This document shows, in pieces, positions 17,477 through 25,803 of a stretch of DNA of 64,000 bases. The position numbers and the translations under genes were made by a program. Location: NCBI GenBank assembly GCA_965229605.1, contig OZ245892.1, positions 620,001-684,000 of the forward strand, in the 5' to 3' direction. The notes under the pieces are model-generated. The model saw nothing but the letters and a program-made list of their open reading frames with translations, had not been told where the DNA came from and made no database searches. Each line of letters begins with the position of its first letter. The stretch's first letter is position 1. The DNA comes from G965229605 sp965229605 (GTDB taxonomy: Bacteria; Pseudomonadota; Alphaproteobacteria; CBDDJK01).

Positions 17477-18577
17477 ATGGATGATATTTATTTCAAGACA
17501 GTTGGTCGGTCAGACAATCAGATTGGCCTGATTATCCTCAATCGTCCGCAGGCGTTGAATGCGCTTAGCCATGCGATGATCCGCCATATGCATAAGCAGT
17601 TGCAGCACTGGGCCAAGGTTGCTTCAATTAAAGCGATTTTTATCCGCCAGTCCACTCCCGGGCGGGCCTTTTGCGCGGGCGGAGATATCCGTGCAATTTA
17701 TCAAGAAGGGCTGAAAGACCCGCAAGCGGCGGTTGAATTCTTTCGTGATGAATATTCCTTAAATAACCTGATTCACCAATATCGCCGTTTATGTGGAAAG
17801 CCGATTATTTCCCTGATTGACGGGGCCTGGATGGGTGGAGGCGTCGGGATTTCATTGCATGGAAGTGTGCGCATTGCCAGCGAAAATACGGTATTTTCAA
17901 TGCCAGAGGCCAATATTGGCTTTTTTCCCGATGTAGGGACAAGCTGGGTACTCTCCAGGTTAAATGACGGGATCGGGCCTTATCTGGCCTTGACCACTGC
18001 CCGGCTGAATGCGGCGGACTGTCTGGACCTTGGTCTCGTAACCCATCTTTTGCCTGCATCGGCCCATGACGAATTGATGGATCATCTTGAAGAAAAATCG
18101 CATTCAACCGTTCTTTCAGGGTCAAAGATCAGGTCATTGATCACGGCTTTTTGCAAGCGGACAAATGCGGACGGTGCTTTTCCGGCAACAGGTCTCAATG
18201 CGGATAAACGCAGCCTGATTGCAAAGGTTTTTCAAACGGATCGGGCACTATTCTGCCGCCAGCGACTTTCAGAACACCAAGACAATCCGCTTGCTCAAGA
18301 ATGGGGCCAGACTATGGACCGTTTATGTCCTTTGTCGCTGGAGATTGCCGTTGCCGCACAACGAAAAGCCCGGCGGCTGTCCTTTAAAAACGCTTTGGAA
18401 ATGGAATTTCATCTGTCCCAATATTTCACTGCTTCCGAGGCCAATTTATATGAAGGGGTGCGGGCGTTGATCATTGATAAAGACAAAAATCCGCGTTGGA
18501 AGCCTGCCGATCTTGACACGATTACCCCGCAAGTTTTGCGCGCGGCTTTTGCCCCTCAACTTCACTCTCTTTTTTAA
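17477..18577 (+). CDS. 3-hydroxyisobutyryl-CoA hydrolase (enoyl-CoA hydratase family)
   Basis: The 366-residue protein has the crotonase fold and the longer C-terminal half typical of 3-hydroxyisobutyryl-CoA hydrolases of valine catabolism. FCAGGDIRAIYQ (65-76) forms the oxyanion region, GGGVGISLHG (121-130) follows, and MPEANIGFFPDVGTSW (142-157) carries the catalytic Glu144 seen in this subfamily. The next gene, mmsB, is 12 bases downstream and performs the following step, hydroxyisobutyrate oxidation, which supports the assignment over a generic enoyl-CoA hydratase. Confidence 0.88.
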   Translation: MDDIYFKTVGRSDNQIGLIILNRPQALNALSHAMIRHMHKQLQHWAKVASIKAIFIRQSTPGRAFCAGGDIRAIYQEGLKDPQAAVEFFRDEYSLNNLIHQYRRLCGKPIISLIDGAWMGGGVGISLHGSVRIASENTVFSMPEANIGFFPDVGTSWVLSRLNDGIGPYLALTTARLNAADCLDLGLVTHLLPASAHDELMDHLEEKSHSTVLSGSKIRSLITAFCKRTNADGAFPATGLNADKRSLIAKVFQTDRALFCRQRLSEHQDNPLAQEWGQTMDRLCPLSLEIAVAAQRKARRLSFKNALEMEFHLSQYFTASEANLYEGVRALIIDKDKNPRWKPADLDTITPQVLRAAFAPQLHSLF

Positions 18578-18589
18578 GGTTTCAGAAAC

Positions 18590-19522
18590 ATGACAACAGA
18601 ATCCGACCTTTCCCCTTTGACAATCGCCTTTCTGGGGCTTGGCAATATGGGCTGCCCAATGGCGGCTAATCTGGTTAAAAATGGTCATCGTGTTATAGGC
18701 TATGATCCCGTGCCTGCGGCCTGTGATCATGCAAAACAGGCTGGCGTAGTGATTGAAGAATCTGCAGCTAAAGCCGCCTCCTCGGCTGAGGTGGTGATCA
18801 CCATGCTGCCAGCTGGCACCCATGTGATCAGTGCCTATGAGCAGGATATTCTTCCAGCCGTTAAAGCCGATACACTGCTGATTGACTGTTCAACCATTGA
18901 TGTTGAAAGCGCGCGCAAGGTCGCTGATTTAGCCGCTTCTCGCGGGCTGGATATGGTCGATGCGCCGGTTTCTGGTGGAGTCAGCGGGGCGGCGGCAGCT
19001 ACCTTGACCTTTATGGTTGGCGGGGCGGAAAAAGCCTACACTCGATCAAACCCAATATTGGACCAGTTGGGAAAAGCTGTCATCCATTGTGGCGAAGCCG
19101 GAGCCGGGCAGGCCGCCAAGATATGCAATAATCTGATGCTGGGCATACAGATGATCGGGGTGTGTGAATCTTTTGCGCTGGCTGAAAAAATCGGTCTGGC
19201 CCCAGACAAACTTTTTAATGTGGCGTCACGCTCTTCGGGTCAATGCTGGTCCTTGACCAGCTATTGCCCATCGCCCGGGCTGGTGGAAACCGCACCGTCC
19301 AACCGCGAGTATCAAGGGGGATTTTCTGCCGCTTTGATGTTAAAGGATTTATCTTTGGCCTTGCAGGCACAAGGGATTGATCCCAAAGCCGCCAGCAGTT
19401 CTGACGTTTCCCCGCAGGGGCTTTCGCAGGAGGCAGCGGCTTTATATCGTACTTTTGTCGAGCGTGGTTATGGCGGCCTTGATTTTTCGGCTCTTCTTCC
19501 CTGGTTTAAAGGCGCATTGTGA
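18590..19522 (+). CDS. mmsB: 3-hydroxyisobutyrate dehydrogenase
   Basis: The 310-residue enzyme oxidises 3-hydroxyisobutyrate to methylmalonate semialdehyde with NAD. The dinucleotide-binding motif AFLGLGNMGCPMAANL is at 13-28, DAPVSGGVSGA near 125 is the substrate-binding signature, and the catalytic Lys lies in GAGQAAKICNNLMLG near 175. It follows the hydroxyisobutyryl-CoA hydrolase gene and its stop overlaps the start of the racemase gene by 4 bases, indicating one transcription unit. Confidence 0.92.
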   Translation: MTTESDLSPLTIAFLGLGNMGCPMAANLVKNGHRVIGYDPVPAACDHAKQAGVVIEESAAKAASSAEVVITMLPAGTHVISAYEQDILPAVKADTLLIDCSTIDVESARKVADLAASRGLDMVDAPVSGGVSGAAAATLTFMVGGAEKAYTRSNPILDQLGKAVIHCGEAGAGQAAKICNNLMLGIQMIGVCESFALAEKIGLAPDKLFNVASRSSGQCWSLTSYCPSPGLVETAPSNREYQGGFSAALMLKDLSLALQAQGIDPKAASSSDVSPQGLSQEAAALYRTFVERGYGGLDFSALLPWFKGAL

Positions 19523-20304
19523 GCGTGAAAAACCGGGCGGGTGCTGAAAGTTCTGGCATAAAATCGCCTGTATCTCATTCGCCGCGAAAAATTGGTATTC
19601 TTGGAGGTATGGGGCCAGAAGCAACCGCACTATTGTTCAAGCGGATTATTGCCGCAACCCCTGCGCAGGATGATTCGGATCATATTCCTTTGCTGATCGA
19701 TAATGATCCGCAGGTTCCAAGCCGGATTGCGGCTCTGATTGAAAATAGAGCGGTGCCTGATCCCGGTGTTTATCTGGCTGGCATGGCGAAGCGGCTGGAA
19801 AATGCGGGCTGTGCGGCCCTGGCTATGCCCTGTAACACGGCCCATGCCTACGCCCCGGAAATTCTGCAAGCGATAGATATTCCCTTCCTTGATATGGTGG
19901 AGGCAACGGCTGAAGATATCGCCGCAGCTTTTCCGGCCTCTATGGAATCAAGGCCTGTTCGGGTCGGGATGCTTGCATCGCCTGCAATCCAGAAAACCGG
20001 AGTCTTTGATCAGACCTTTGCGCGGCAAAATCTTTTCCCGGTTTTTCCGGAGCGTGAGGAGGATATCTTAAAAATTATCAAAGCCATCAAAAGCGGGGCA
20101 GCTGCATCGGATCAGTGCCCTGCATTCATGGATATTGTTGAATCTTTGCAGGGGCTGGAAGTTCTTTTGATTGCCTGCAGCGAGCTTTCGCTTTTTACGG
20201 AACATATGAATCAAAGCTTGCCCTGTTTCGACAGTCTGGACAGTTTGACCGACAGAATTATCCGCTTTAGCCAAGAAGATCGCCTGATTCAAAAGCAAGG
20301 CTGA
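19519..20304 (+). CDS. Aspartate/glutamate racemase family protein
   Basis: The 261-residue product belongs to the two-cysteine aspartate/glutamate racemase superfamily: ILGGMGPEATALLF at 27-40, AMPCNTAHAY with Cys105, and LLIACSELSLF with Cys220. These are the two catalytic Cys positions. The start is GTG at 19519, which overlaps the mmsB stop as GTGA; another GTG two codons later is possible. Substrate may be aspartate or another amino acid. Its 3' end overlaps the convergent dprA gene by 38 bases, which is longer than usual. Confidence 0.8.
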   Translation: MSVKNRAGAESSGIKSPVSHSPRKIGILGGMGPEATALLFKRIIAATPAQDDSDHIPLLIDNDPQVPSRIAALIENRAVPDPGVYLAGMAKRLENAGCAALAMPCNTAHAYAPEILQAIDIPFLDMVEATAEDIAAAFPASMESRPVRVGMLASPAIQKTGVFDQTFARQNLFPVFPEREEDILKIIKAIKSGAAASDQCPAFMDIVESLQGLEVLLIACSELSLFTEHMNQSLPCFDSLDSLTDRIIRFSQEDRLIQKQG

Positions 20305-21451
20305 TATGATTGCCCGGGTGACGCTGAATGCGACCGGCAAGTTCAAGCTCCAGCAACCCGGCCTGAACCATGGCTGCGCTTTTGCCAAGATCAGTGATCA
20401 ATGAATCCAGGGGAACCGGATTGGTGCTGAGCAGATTGAGAATATCTTCACCAGAGATTTCATTTATATCTTCTTGATAAGGGACTGAATTAAAATCGAA
20501 TAAAGAGCCCTGCGGTGCAGAGCTATCAAACAAGTGACCCGGTTCAAAAATCTCGTCAGGATGACCAGAAAGCCCGCGCAGCGCAAAGATGATATCATCA
20601 GCTTTTTCAACCAGTGTGGCTCCGTTGCGAATCAGTTCATTGCCGCCGCGTGCTCTGGCATCAAGTGGCGATCCGGGAATGGCAAAGACCTCCCGCCCCT
20701 GATCAACCGCCAGTTGCGCGGTGATAAGAGAGCCCGAGCCGGGGGCAGCTTCAACCACCAGCACACCACGGGCCAGACCTGAAATAATCCGGTTGCGGCG
20801 CGGGAAGTGGCGGGCTTGCGGTTCCGTGCCGGGCGGCTGTTCGGCAATCACCACACCCTGATCCCTGATTTGGTCATAAAGATTTTTATTTTCAGAAGGG
20901 TAAACGACATCAATGCCGCCTGCGACAATGGCTATTGTTCCGCCGCCCGGATAGTTTGCTGATTGCAATGCCCCGCGATGGGCCGCTGTATCAATGCCGC
21001 GGGCCAGGCCTGATACAACCGGAAAGCCTGCGGCTGAAAGATCACGGGCCAGCTGTTCGGCCAGAAGGCGGCCATTGGTTGAGGCATTGCGCGCCCCGAC
21101 AACGGCAATCATCGGCTGGGTTAATAAATGGCCATGCCCGATGATTGACAGGGTTGGCGGAGCATCATCAATGCGGGACAAGATAGGCGGGTAATCAGGT
21201 TCGCCCAGACAAACCAGCCTGGCTCCAATTTTTTCAATGGCGGAAATTTCACGTTTGGCATCCTCAATCGAGCAAAGGCGAATGCGCGAACGTCCGCCAC
21301 GGCGGGCTAAATGCGGGACCTGTTTAAGGGCGGCTTCGGCAGACCCGAAGCGTTTTAAAAGCTCCCGATAAGTGATCGGGCCAACATTTTCACTGCGGAT
21401 CAGGCGCAGACAGCATAAACGTTCAGTCGTGCTAAAGGGTTGACGGGTCAT
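20267..21451 (-). CDS. dprA: DNA-processing protein DprA
   Basis: The 394-residue protein is DprA/Smf, which loads RecA on incoming single-stranded DNA in natural transformation. The Rossmann-like core shows IAVVGARNASTNGRLLAEQL, VVSGLARGIDTAAH, FPRRNRIISGLARGVLVVEA and GSGSLITAQLAVDQGREVFA. A C-terminal winged-helix (DprA_WH-like) region follows at about 325-385 (DILNLLSTNPVPLDSLITDL). It overlaps the convergent racemase gene. No other competence genes are in the window. Confidence 0.93.
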   Translation of the reverse strand: MTRQPFSTTERLCCLRLIRSENVGPITYRELLKRFGSAEAALKQVPHLARRGGRSRIRLCSIEDAKREISAIEKIGARLVCLGEPDYPPILSRIDDAPPTLSIIGHGHLLTQPMIAVVGARNASTNGRLLAEQLARDLSAAGFPVVSGLARGIDTAAHRGALQSANYPGGGTIAIVAGGIDVVYPSENKNLYDQIRDQGVVIAEQPPGTEPQARHFPRRNRIISGLARGVLVVEAAPGSGSLITAQLAVDQGREVFAIPGSPLDARARGGNELIRNGATLVEKADDIIFALRGLSGHPDEIFEPGHLFDSSAPQGSLFDFNSVPYQEDINEISGEDILNLLSTNPVPLDSLITDLGKSAAMVQAGLLELELAGRIQRHPGNHISLAFESGDLLG

Positions 21452-21499
21452 AAAGACACCTGTGCATGATCGCCGCTGGTTTTATCTGCATCAAGCAGC

Positions 21500-22306
21500 C
21501 TATTTCCCTTTGAATTGAGGGGGGCGCTTTTCCATAAAAGCCTGCACCCCTTCGGCAAAATCATGGCCCTCTCCCAATAATTTTTGAGTATCCCGCTCAC
21601 TATCCAGTTGTTTGTCAAGGTCCGTATGCGTGGCCTGATGAAGCAGGGTTTTTATCTGTCCGAATGAGCGGGTGGGGCCTTTCGCCAGTTTTTGCGTGAT
21701 GTCTGATATTGTTTTTTCAAATATTTCATCCGGGACAGCTTTCCAGATCAATCCCCATTCTTCGGCTTTTTCAGCATCAATCGGGTCGGCTAACAGGGAA
21801 AGCCCTTTAGCCCGGGCCAGTCCCAGGCTTTGAACAAGGCTAAAGCTGCCGCCCGCATCAGGAACCAGCCCGATTTTTGAGAAAGGCTGAATAAATTTGG
21901 CGGAATGGGCAGCAATCACGATATCAGCACAAAGTGCAAGATTGGCCCCGGCACCGGCAGCAACGCCATTCACGGCTGCGATCACCGGCTTTTGCATCGT
22001 GGTCAGCTGGCGAATGAGCGGATTATAGCAACGCTCCAGCGTTTCTCCAAGGTCAATGGGACCCTGGGTCGGATCACGCAACGATAAATCCTGACCAGCA
22101 CAAAACCCGCGCCCGGCACCGGTAAGCACAAGGACCCGGGTTTGCGCATCACTGGCAGCAGAAGCGGTTAAATCCTGCAAATCCTGAAGCATGGAGTCGC
22201 TAAAGGCATTTAATTTATCTGGCCGGTTCAAGGTCAGGGTCAAGACCCCGTCTTGAAAATCTGCAAGAAGCGTTTCAGAGGAAGGATAAAGCCTGTTTGT
22301 CATCAA
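21500..22306 (-). CDS. Enoyl-CoA hydratase/isomerase, PaaG-like
   Basis: This 268-residue crotonase-family protein has the pattern of PaaG-type 2-(1,2-epoxy-1,2-dihydrophenyl)acetyl-CoA isomerases: GAGRGFCAGQDLSLRD, VNGVAAGAGANLALCADIVIAA and IGLVPDAGGSFSLVQSLGLARA, where Asp in PDAGG replaces the second catalytic Glu of true hydratases. Other paa genes are not in the window, so a general acyl-CoA isomerase role is equally possible. It lies 24 bases downstream of folE on the minus strand and 48 bases upstream of dprA. Confidence 0.8.
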   Translation of the reverse strand: MMTNRLYPSSETLLADFQDGVLTLTLNRPDKLNAFSDSMLQDLQDLTASAASDAQTRVLVLTGAGRGFCAGQDLSLRDPTQGPIDLGETLERCYNPLIRQLTTMQKPVIAAVNGVAAGAGANLALCADIVIAAHSAKFIQPFSKIGLVPDAGGSFSLVQSLGLARAKGLSLLADPIDAEKAEEWGLIWKAVPDEIFEKTISDITQKLAKGPTRSFGQIKTLLHQATHTDLDKQLDSERDTQKLLGEGHDFAEGVQAFMEKRPPQFKGK

Positions 22307-22329
22307 TATCCTCCTGCTTTGGATGCTGA

Positions 22330-22935
22330 TTAAGCTGCAAGCCCGGGCAGCAAGGCCTGCAGGTTACGGCGTTCTTGCGGGTCGGTCCGAAAAGCCCCCA
22401 GATAATGACTGGTCACCGTTTGCACGCCCGGCTTGCGGACCCCGCGCATGGTCATGCAAAAATGCTCCCCTTCAACAATGACGGCAACCCCGCGTGGCTG
22501 CAACACCCGGTCAATCGTCCCGGCAATATCCGTCGTCATTGCTTCTTGTGATTGCAGACGTTTTGAAAAGACCTCGACAACGCGGGCCAGCTTGGAAATA
22601 CCAACCACTCGCCCGTTTGGCAGATAGGCAATATGAGCCTTTCCAATAAAGGGCATGATATGATGGGCGCAATGCGATTCAAAACCGATATCGCGCAAAA
22701 GCACAATATCGTCATAGCCTTCGACTTCTTCAAAGGTCCGGCGCAATTCAGCATCGGGGTCAATGCGATAGCCTTCAAACATTTCAAGATAGGCCCGGGC
22801 AACGCGTGCCGGTGTATCGCGCACGCCTTCGCGCTGGGGATCATCGCCGGTATAGGCAATCAGGGTTCGCACGGCCTCTTCAGCCTGTTCTTGCGTTGGC
22901 GGCTCTGACTTTGGGAATTGTAAAGGCTTGTTCAT
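22330..22935 (-). CDS. folE: GTP cyclohydrolase I, copy 1
   Basis: The 201-residue enzyme converts GTP to 7,8-dihydroneopterin triphosphate for folate synthesis. Zinc ligands are seen in ESHCAHHIMPFIG (Cys and His) and in EGEHFCMTMRGVRKPG; RLQSQEAMTTDIA is also conserved. A second, clearly different folE is at 45.7 kb. The gene is preceded on the minus strand by a promoter-like pair (22980-23007) and two terminator hairpins that insulate it from an upstream transcript. Confidence 0.94.
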   Translation of the reverse strand: MNKPLQFPKSEPPTQEQAEEAVRTLIAYTGDDPQREGVRDTPARVARAYLEMFEGYRIDPDAELRRTFEEVEGYDDIVLLRDIGFESHCAHHIMPFIGKAHIAYLPNGRVVGISKLARVVEVFSKRLQSQEAMTTDIAGTIDRVLQPRGVAVIVEGEHFCMTMRGVRKPGVQTVTSHYLGAFRTDPQERRNLQALLPGLAA

Positions 22936-22979
22936 GTGAGACCTGCTGGCGATTGTCCTGCTTGAGTTAGAGGCTTGGC

Positions 22980-23007
22980 TATATCACGCCGGGTGCAAAT
23001 CTGGCAA
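22980..23007 (-). promoter_or_regulatory. folE: Candidate promoter of folE
   Basis: On the minus strand TTGCCA (23007-23002) and GATATA (22985-22980) are spaced by 16 bases, about 45 bases before the folE start and just after the upstream terminator. The match is good but short. Confidence 0.5.
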
Positions 23008-23027
23008 GCATCGCCGCATTAAATGGT

Positions 23028-23060
23028 CAAAAAAAGGGGCCTCTCAACTAGAGAGGCCCC
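23028..23060 (-). terminator. Rho-independent terminator before folE
   Basis: GGGGCCTCTC (23036-23045) pairs perfectly with GAGAGGCCCC (23051-23060) around the loop AACTA. On the minus strand the hairpin is followed by a run of seven T. It lies only 3 bases after a second terminator, forming a tandem stop. Confidence 0.85.
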
Positions 23061-23062
23061 CG

Positions 23063-23127
23063 AAAAAAAGACCCCCGGCCAGTTCCGTCAATGGTGGGGC
23101 AGGAAATGACGGTAACTGCGCCGGGGG
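23063..23127 (-). terminator. Terminator of the candidate small RNA
   Basis: The stem CCCCCGGC/GCCGGGGG closes an imperfect hairpin of about 56 bases; on the minus strand the G-run is followed by TCTTTTTTT. The second terminator at 23028-23060 follows immediately. Confidence 0.7.
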
Positions 23128-23244
23128 TAAAGTCGACAAGTAGAGCACCTAGCTGGCATCAAGATGTTTCCGTCTGCCGGGCTTGTTTGCCCCCTGTCGA
23201 TGAGTGATATCTAGCAGGCCTGTGCGGATGATTAAGTGATGCTT
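23063..23244 (-). ncRNA. Candidate small RNA ending in a tandem terminator
   Basis: No open reading frame of note lies here, but the minus strand carries a promoter (-35 TTGTAT at 23280-23275, -10 TATATA at 23256-23251, 18-base spacer) and ends in a long hairpin followed by seven T. In that hairpin CCCCCGGC (23072-23079) pairs with GCCGGGGG (23120-23127), extended inward by AGTT/AACT and CGTCA/TGACG around a C-rich loop when read as RNA. Upstream, CGACA and TGTCG enclose smaller hairpins such as GGGC-AAACAA-GCCC. A transcript of about 180 bases is predicted. The family is unknown; it does not match 4.5S or tmRNA as I know them, and 6S RNA cannot be excluded. Confidence 0.5.
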
Positions 23245-23250
23245 GTCACA
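23235..23250 (-). promoter_or_regulatory. CRP-like box over the small RNA start site
   Basis: AGTGA-N6-TCACA (plus strand) is one mismatch from the CRP consensus TGTGA-N6-TCACA. It directly follows the -10 box on the minus strand and covers the predicted start site, a position at which binding would repress. Confidence 0.45.
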
Positions 23251-23280
23251 TATATAGATTGATTAGTGTTACAAATACAA
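23251..23280 (-). promoter_or_regulatory. Promoter of the candidate small RNA
   Basis: TTGTAT and TATATA on the minus strand are separated by 18 bases. The pair lies between two CRP-like boxes. Confidence 0.5.
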
Positions 23281-23285
23281 GGATG

Positions 23286-23301
23286 TGTGATGACTATCAC
23301 A
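23286..23301 (-). promoter_or_regulatory. Perfect CRP-like palindrome upstream of the small RNA
   Basis: TGTGATGACTATCACA is a perfect inverted repeat (TGTGAT/ATCACA) and an exact match to TGTGA-N6-TCACA. Its centre is about 50 bases upstream of the predicted start on the minus strand; it could also serve the divergent TPR gene, whose start is about 100 bases away. Confidence 0.5.
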
Positions 23302-23396
23302 ATTTTCAGTGAGATGCCTTGCCAGCAGCGATGAATTATTGTTAGAAACGTGGGGTTAAAAGGATCGTTTAGAGGTTTTGTGTTTATCTTTTTGTC

Positions 23397-23415
23397 TTAT
23401 GAGTCCTGACCCTAG
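23397..23415 (+). repeat. Start-site palindromic motif, copy 1
   Basis: TTATGAGTCCTGACCCTAG differs by one base from the copies at 27.0 and 38.7 kb. Its ATG is a likely start of the TPR gene (encoding MSPDP). Confidence 0.75.
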
Positions 23416-25585
23416 TTTAGCAATGGAATTATCGCGCACAGACCTTCCTCATTTGGTTGAACAGGCCATGCAGACTTACGAGCAAGCTGATTTCACGGTT
23501 TGCGAGGATTTATGCCAGCGTATTTTACTGATCAACCCGGATGATTTTAGTGGCAATCAGTTGCTGGGAGTCTTGCGAGCCCGGCAGGGTCAGTTGAACG
23601 AGGCGATCAAGTTTTTATCGAAGGCTCATGAGATCAGGCCTGATTCGAAGCCTGTTATTCAGAATATAGTGAATGTTATGGAGCTTGGGGGCAATTACCC
23701 GGAGGCTTTGAAGTGGCTGGATCGTCAGATTGCGTTGAAGGAGGGTCGTTCTGATCTTTATTTTCGCCGGGGTCATTTTCAGCTCAAGCTGGGGCGGGAG
23801 AAGGAGGCGATTGGCAGTTATTGCAGCGGGTTGGAGCTGGATCGTTCTAATTTGGGCGCGGCGATCAAGCTTACGGAGCTTTATTTTGCCAATGCGGATT
23901 ACGAGGTTGCGGTGGAGTGGCTGGAGCCTAGTCTGGCCTTTCATATGGATAAAGAGCAAGCGGAAGAAGGGCAGGATGAGTCGATTGATCTTTCTTTATC
24001 GCAAGCTCATTCTTTTATGGCTTTGGCCTGTTTGCGGCGGGCGGAGGAGAAGATTTTAGCCCGGGGTTATCTGGAGGCCAAAGGCGATCCGGTGCTGCTT
24101 TACCCCCAGCTTGAGGCAGGAGATGAGGCAACAGATAAGTCGAGTTCGATCCAGCAGGATTATGAACAGGCCGGGGAGGCAGCAAGTAAAGCCCTGGCGT
24201 ATAATCCCGATAATGACGAGGCCAAAATTGTCCAGGGTTTTGTCTATTTACATAAAGGGGAGACCGACAAGGCGCAAACGCTGGCCAATAGTCTTGTGCG
24301 TGATCATCCAACCCGCCCGGATGCGCTGTTTCTGCTGGCAAGGCTGATTGATCTGGAAGGGGATGATTTGAAAAGCGAAGCTGCTTATGGAAAAGCCCTT
24401 TATATGGCGGATACAAATCCGTCGCCGCTTTGGCAGATGATGAAAGGCGATGCCCATTTCAGACGCGGTCGGGCCCTGGTCCGTTTGCATCGGCCCTTTG
24501 CCGCGCAAGCCGCTTTTCAGCAAGCGGCTGAAACCACGGCCGCCCCGGCATTGGCCAAACCGGCCCTTGGCGCATTGGACCTTGGCTTTGGCACCTATGA
24601 AACCGGGTTTAAACGCTATGCCCAGCGCAATCCGATGTTATCCTTTGTGCATAAAATGGGAATCGCAAAGGATTCATCGGACAAATTGCCGCCGTCCGCC
24701 TTGCTGAATGGCTTGCACCATTCGGATATTAAATGGAATGCCATTGATCAGGTCCAGGGCAAAGAACTGGTGCTTTTTTCTGAAAATGGCCCCGTCGATT
24801 TCCTGCTTTTTGCCCGCTATTTGCCGCTATTCGGGGATCGGCTGAAGAAACTGACCCTGTTGCTGCGGCCTGAAGAAGCCAGTCTGGCGAAAGTACTGGC
24901 TCCCGTGCGTTGTGTGAGTGCAACGGTTCTGCTGGAAGGGGCCTTGCCGGAAGCAGAGGTCTGGATTGCCGCCCAAAATCTGCCTTTTTTGTTTGGAACG
25001 GCAAAGCCTGAAAATGTGCCTGTGCCATTGAACTTGCTGGGCTATCCGCCTAGCGAGGAAAAATGGCGCGCAAAAATTATAAAATTCAACGGCGAGGGCA
25101 AAAAAAGGAAAAAACGAATCGGCCTGGCCCCAATTTATGACCATCAATCAGGACGTGATCTCAGGCCCAATCTGGAAGATTTGATCAAGGCAACCCAAAA
25201 CCTCAAAGATGTCGATTATTTCTGCCTGACTCCGGTTCAGGGCAAAGCTGACCGCGCGCTTTTGAAAAAGCACCATATCCGCTATTTTGAAGAGGCTGCG
25301 CAGAATTATACTGAGTTGGTGGCCCTGACGCGGCTGATGGATCATGTGATCGGGGCTGACAGTGCTGCGCTTCATATCGCGGCCGCCCTTGGACGAAAAA
25401 GCTGGATTATCCTGCCGCGTAGCCCCGACTGGTGGTGGGGCTTTTCTGGCGAAACCAGCCCCTGGTACCCCGAAGCCCGGCTTTATCGCCCGCAAGACGG
25501 CTGGGAATTGACGAAAGTTCTTGAAGAAATTGATGAAGATATCCTATATGAACAAAATCAGTTATATGCTGCAAACCCGGATTAA
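23399..25585 (+). CDS. TPR protein with glycosyltransferase-like C-terminus
   Basis: The product, about 728 residues, starts with tetratricopeptide-like helices (about 15-390; for example AIKFLSKAHEIRPDSKPVIQ, then GREKEAIGSYCSGLELDRSN) and ends in a domain that resembles the C-terminal half of GT9/GT41-type transferases (RLMDHVIGADSAALHIAAAL, then GRKSWIILPRSPDWWWG). Such proteins act in surface glycan or protein glycosylation; the activity here is inferred. The start is uncertain: ATG 23399 lies in the repeated palindromic motif, ATG 23423 is eight codons later, and neither has a clear ribosome-binding site. The first 600 bases have an unusual codon style, rich in TTG, GAG and CGG, unlike the second half, which suggests a composite origin. 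Confidence 0.75.
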   Translation: MSPDPSLAMELSRTDLPHLVEQAMQTYEQADFTVCEDLCQRILLINPDDFSGNQLLGVLRARQGQLNEAIKFLSKAHEIRPDSKPVIQNIVNVMELGGNYPEALKWLDRQIALKEGRSDLYFRRGHFQLKLGREKEAIGSYCSGLELDRSNLGAAIKLTELYFANADYEVAVEWLEPSLAFHMDKEQAEEGQDESIDLSLSQAHSFMALACLRRAEEKILARGYLEAKGDPVLLYPQLEAGDEATDKSSSIQQDYEQAGEAASKALAYNPDNDEAKIVQGFVYLHKGETDKAQTLANSLVRDHPTRPDALFLLARLIDLEGDDLKSEAAYGKALYMADTNPSPLWQMMKGDAHFRRGRALVRLHRPFAAQAAFQQAAETTAAPALAKPALGALDLGFGTYETGFKRYAQRNPMLSFVHKMGIAKDSSDKLPPSALLNGLHHSDIKWNAIDQVQGKELVLFSENGPVDFLLFARYLPLFGDRLKKLTLLLRPEEASLAKVLAPVRCVSATVLLEGALPEAEVWIAAQNLPFLFGTAKPENVPVPLNLLGYPPSEEKWRAKIIKFNGEGKKRKKRIGLAPIYDHQSGRDLRPNLEDLIKATQNLKDVDYFCLTPVQGKADRALLKKHHIRYFEEAAQNYTELVALTRLMDHVIGADSAALHIAAALGRKSWIILPRSPDWWWGFSGETSPWYPEARLYRPQDGWELTKVLEEIDEDILYEQNQLYAANPD

Positions 25586-25629
25586 AAGACATCACCCGGC
25601 TTAAAAAATATCATAAAGGAATATATCAC

Positions 25630-25767
25630 ATGGACCATAAACTTGATCATGAAAATGCCCCGGCTGAACATGTGCAGGCGTGGAACGGGATCAAAAAACT
25701 GATCACGCAGTCAACCATCGGGATTATCGTTATTTTGCTGCTGATGGCTTTCTTCCTTGGGGGATAA
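25630..25767 (+). CDS. aa3-type cytochrome c oxidase subunit IV
   Basis: A 45-residue protein with a polar His-rich N-terminus (MDHKLDHENAPAEH), a Trp-containing linker (VQAWNGIKKLITQST) and one membrane helix (IGIIVILLLMAFFLGG). This is the size and pattern of the small subunit IV of alphaproteobacterial aa3 oxidases, an accessory subunit without redox centres. AAAGGA lies 8 bases before ATG. Catalytic oxidase subunits are not in the window, so the gene is detached from its complex, as is common for this subunit. Confidence 0.8.
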   Translation: MDHKLDHENAPAEHVQAWNGIKKLITQSTIGIIVILLLMAFFLGG

Positions 25768-25803
25768 GGCCATTTTTGATTCCAGTCGTCCTTATCCGGG
25801 CGC

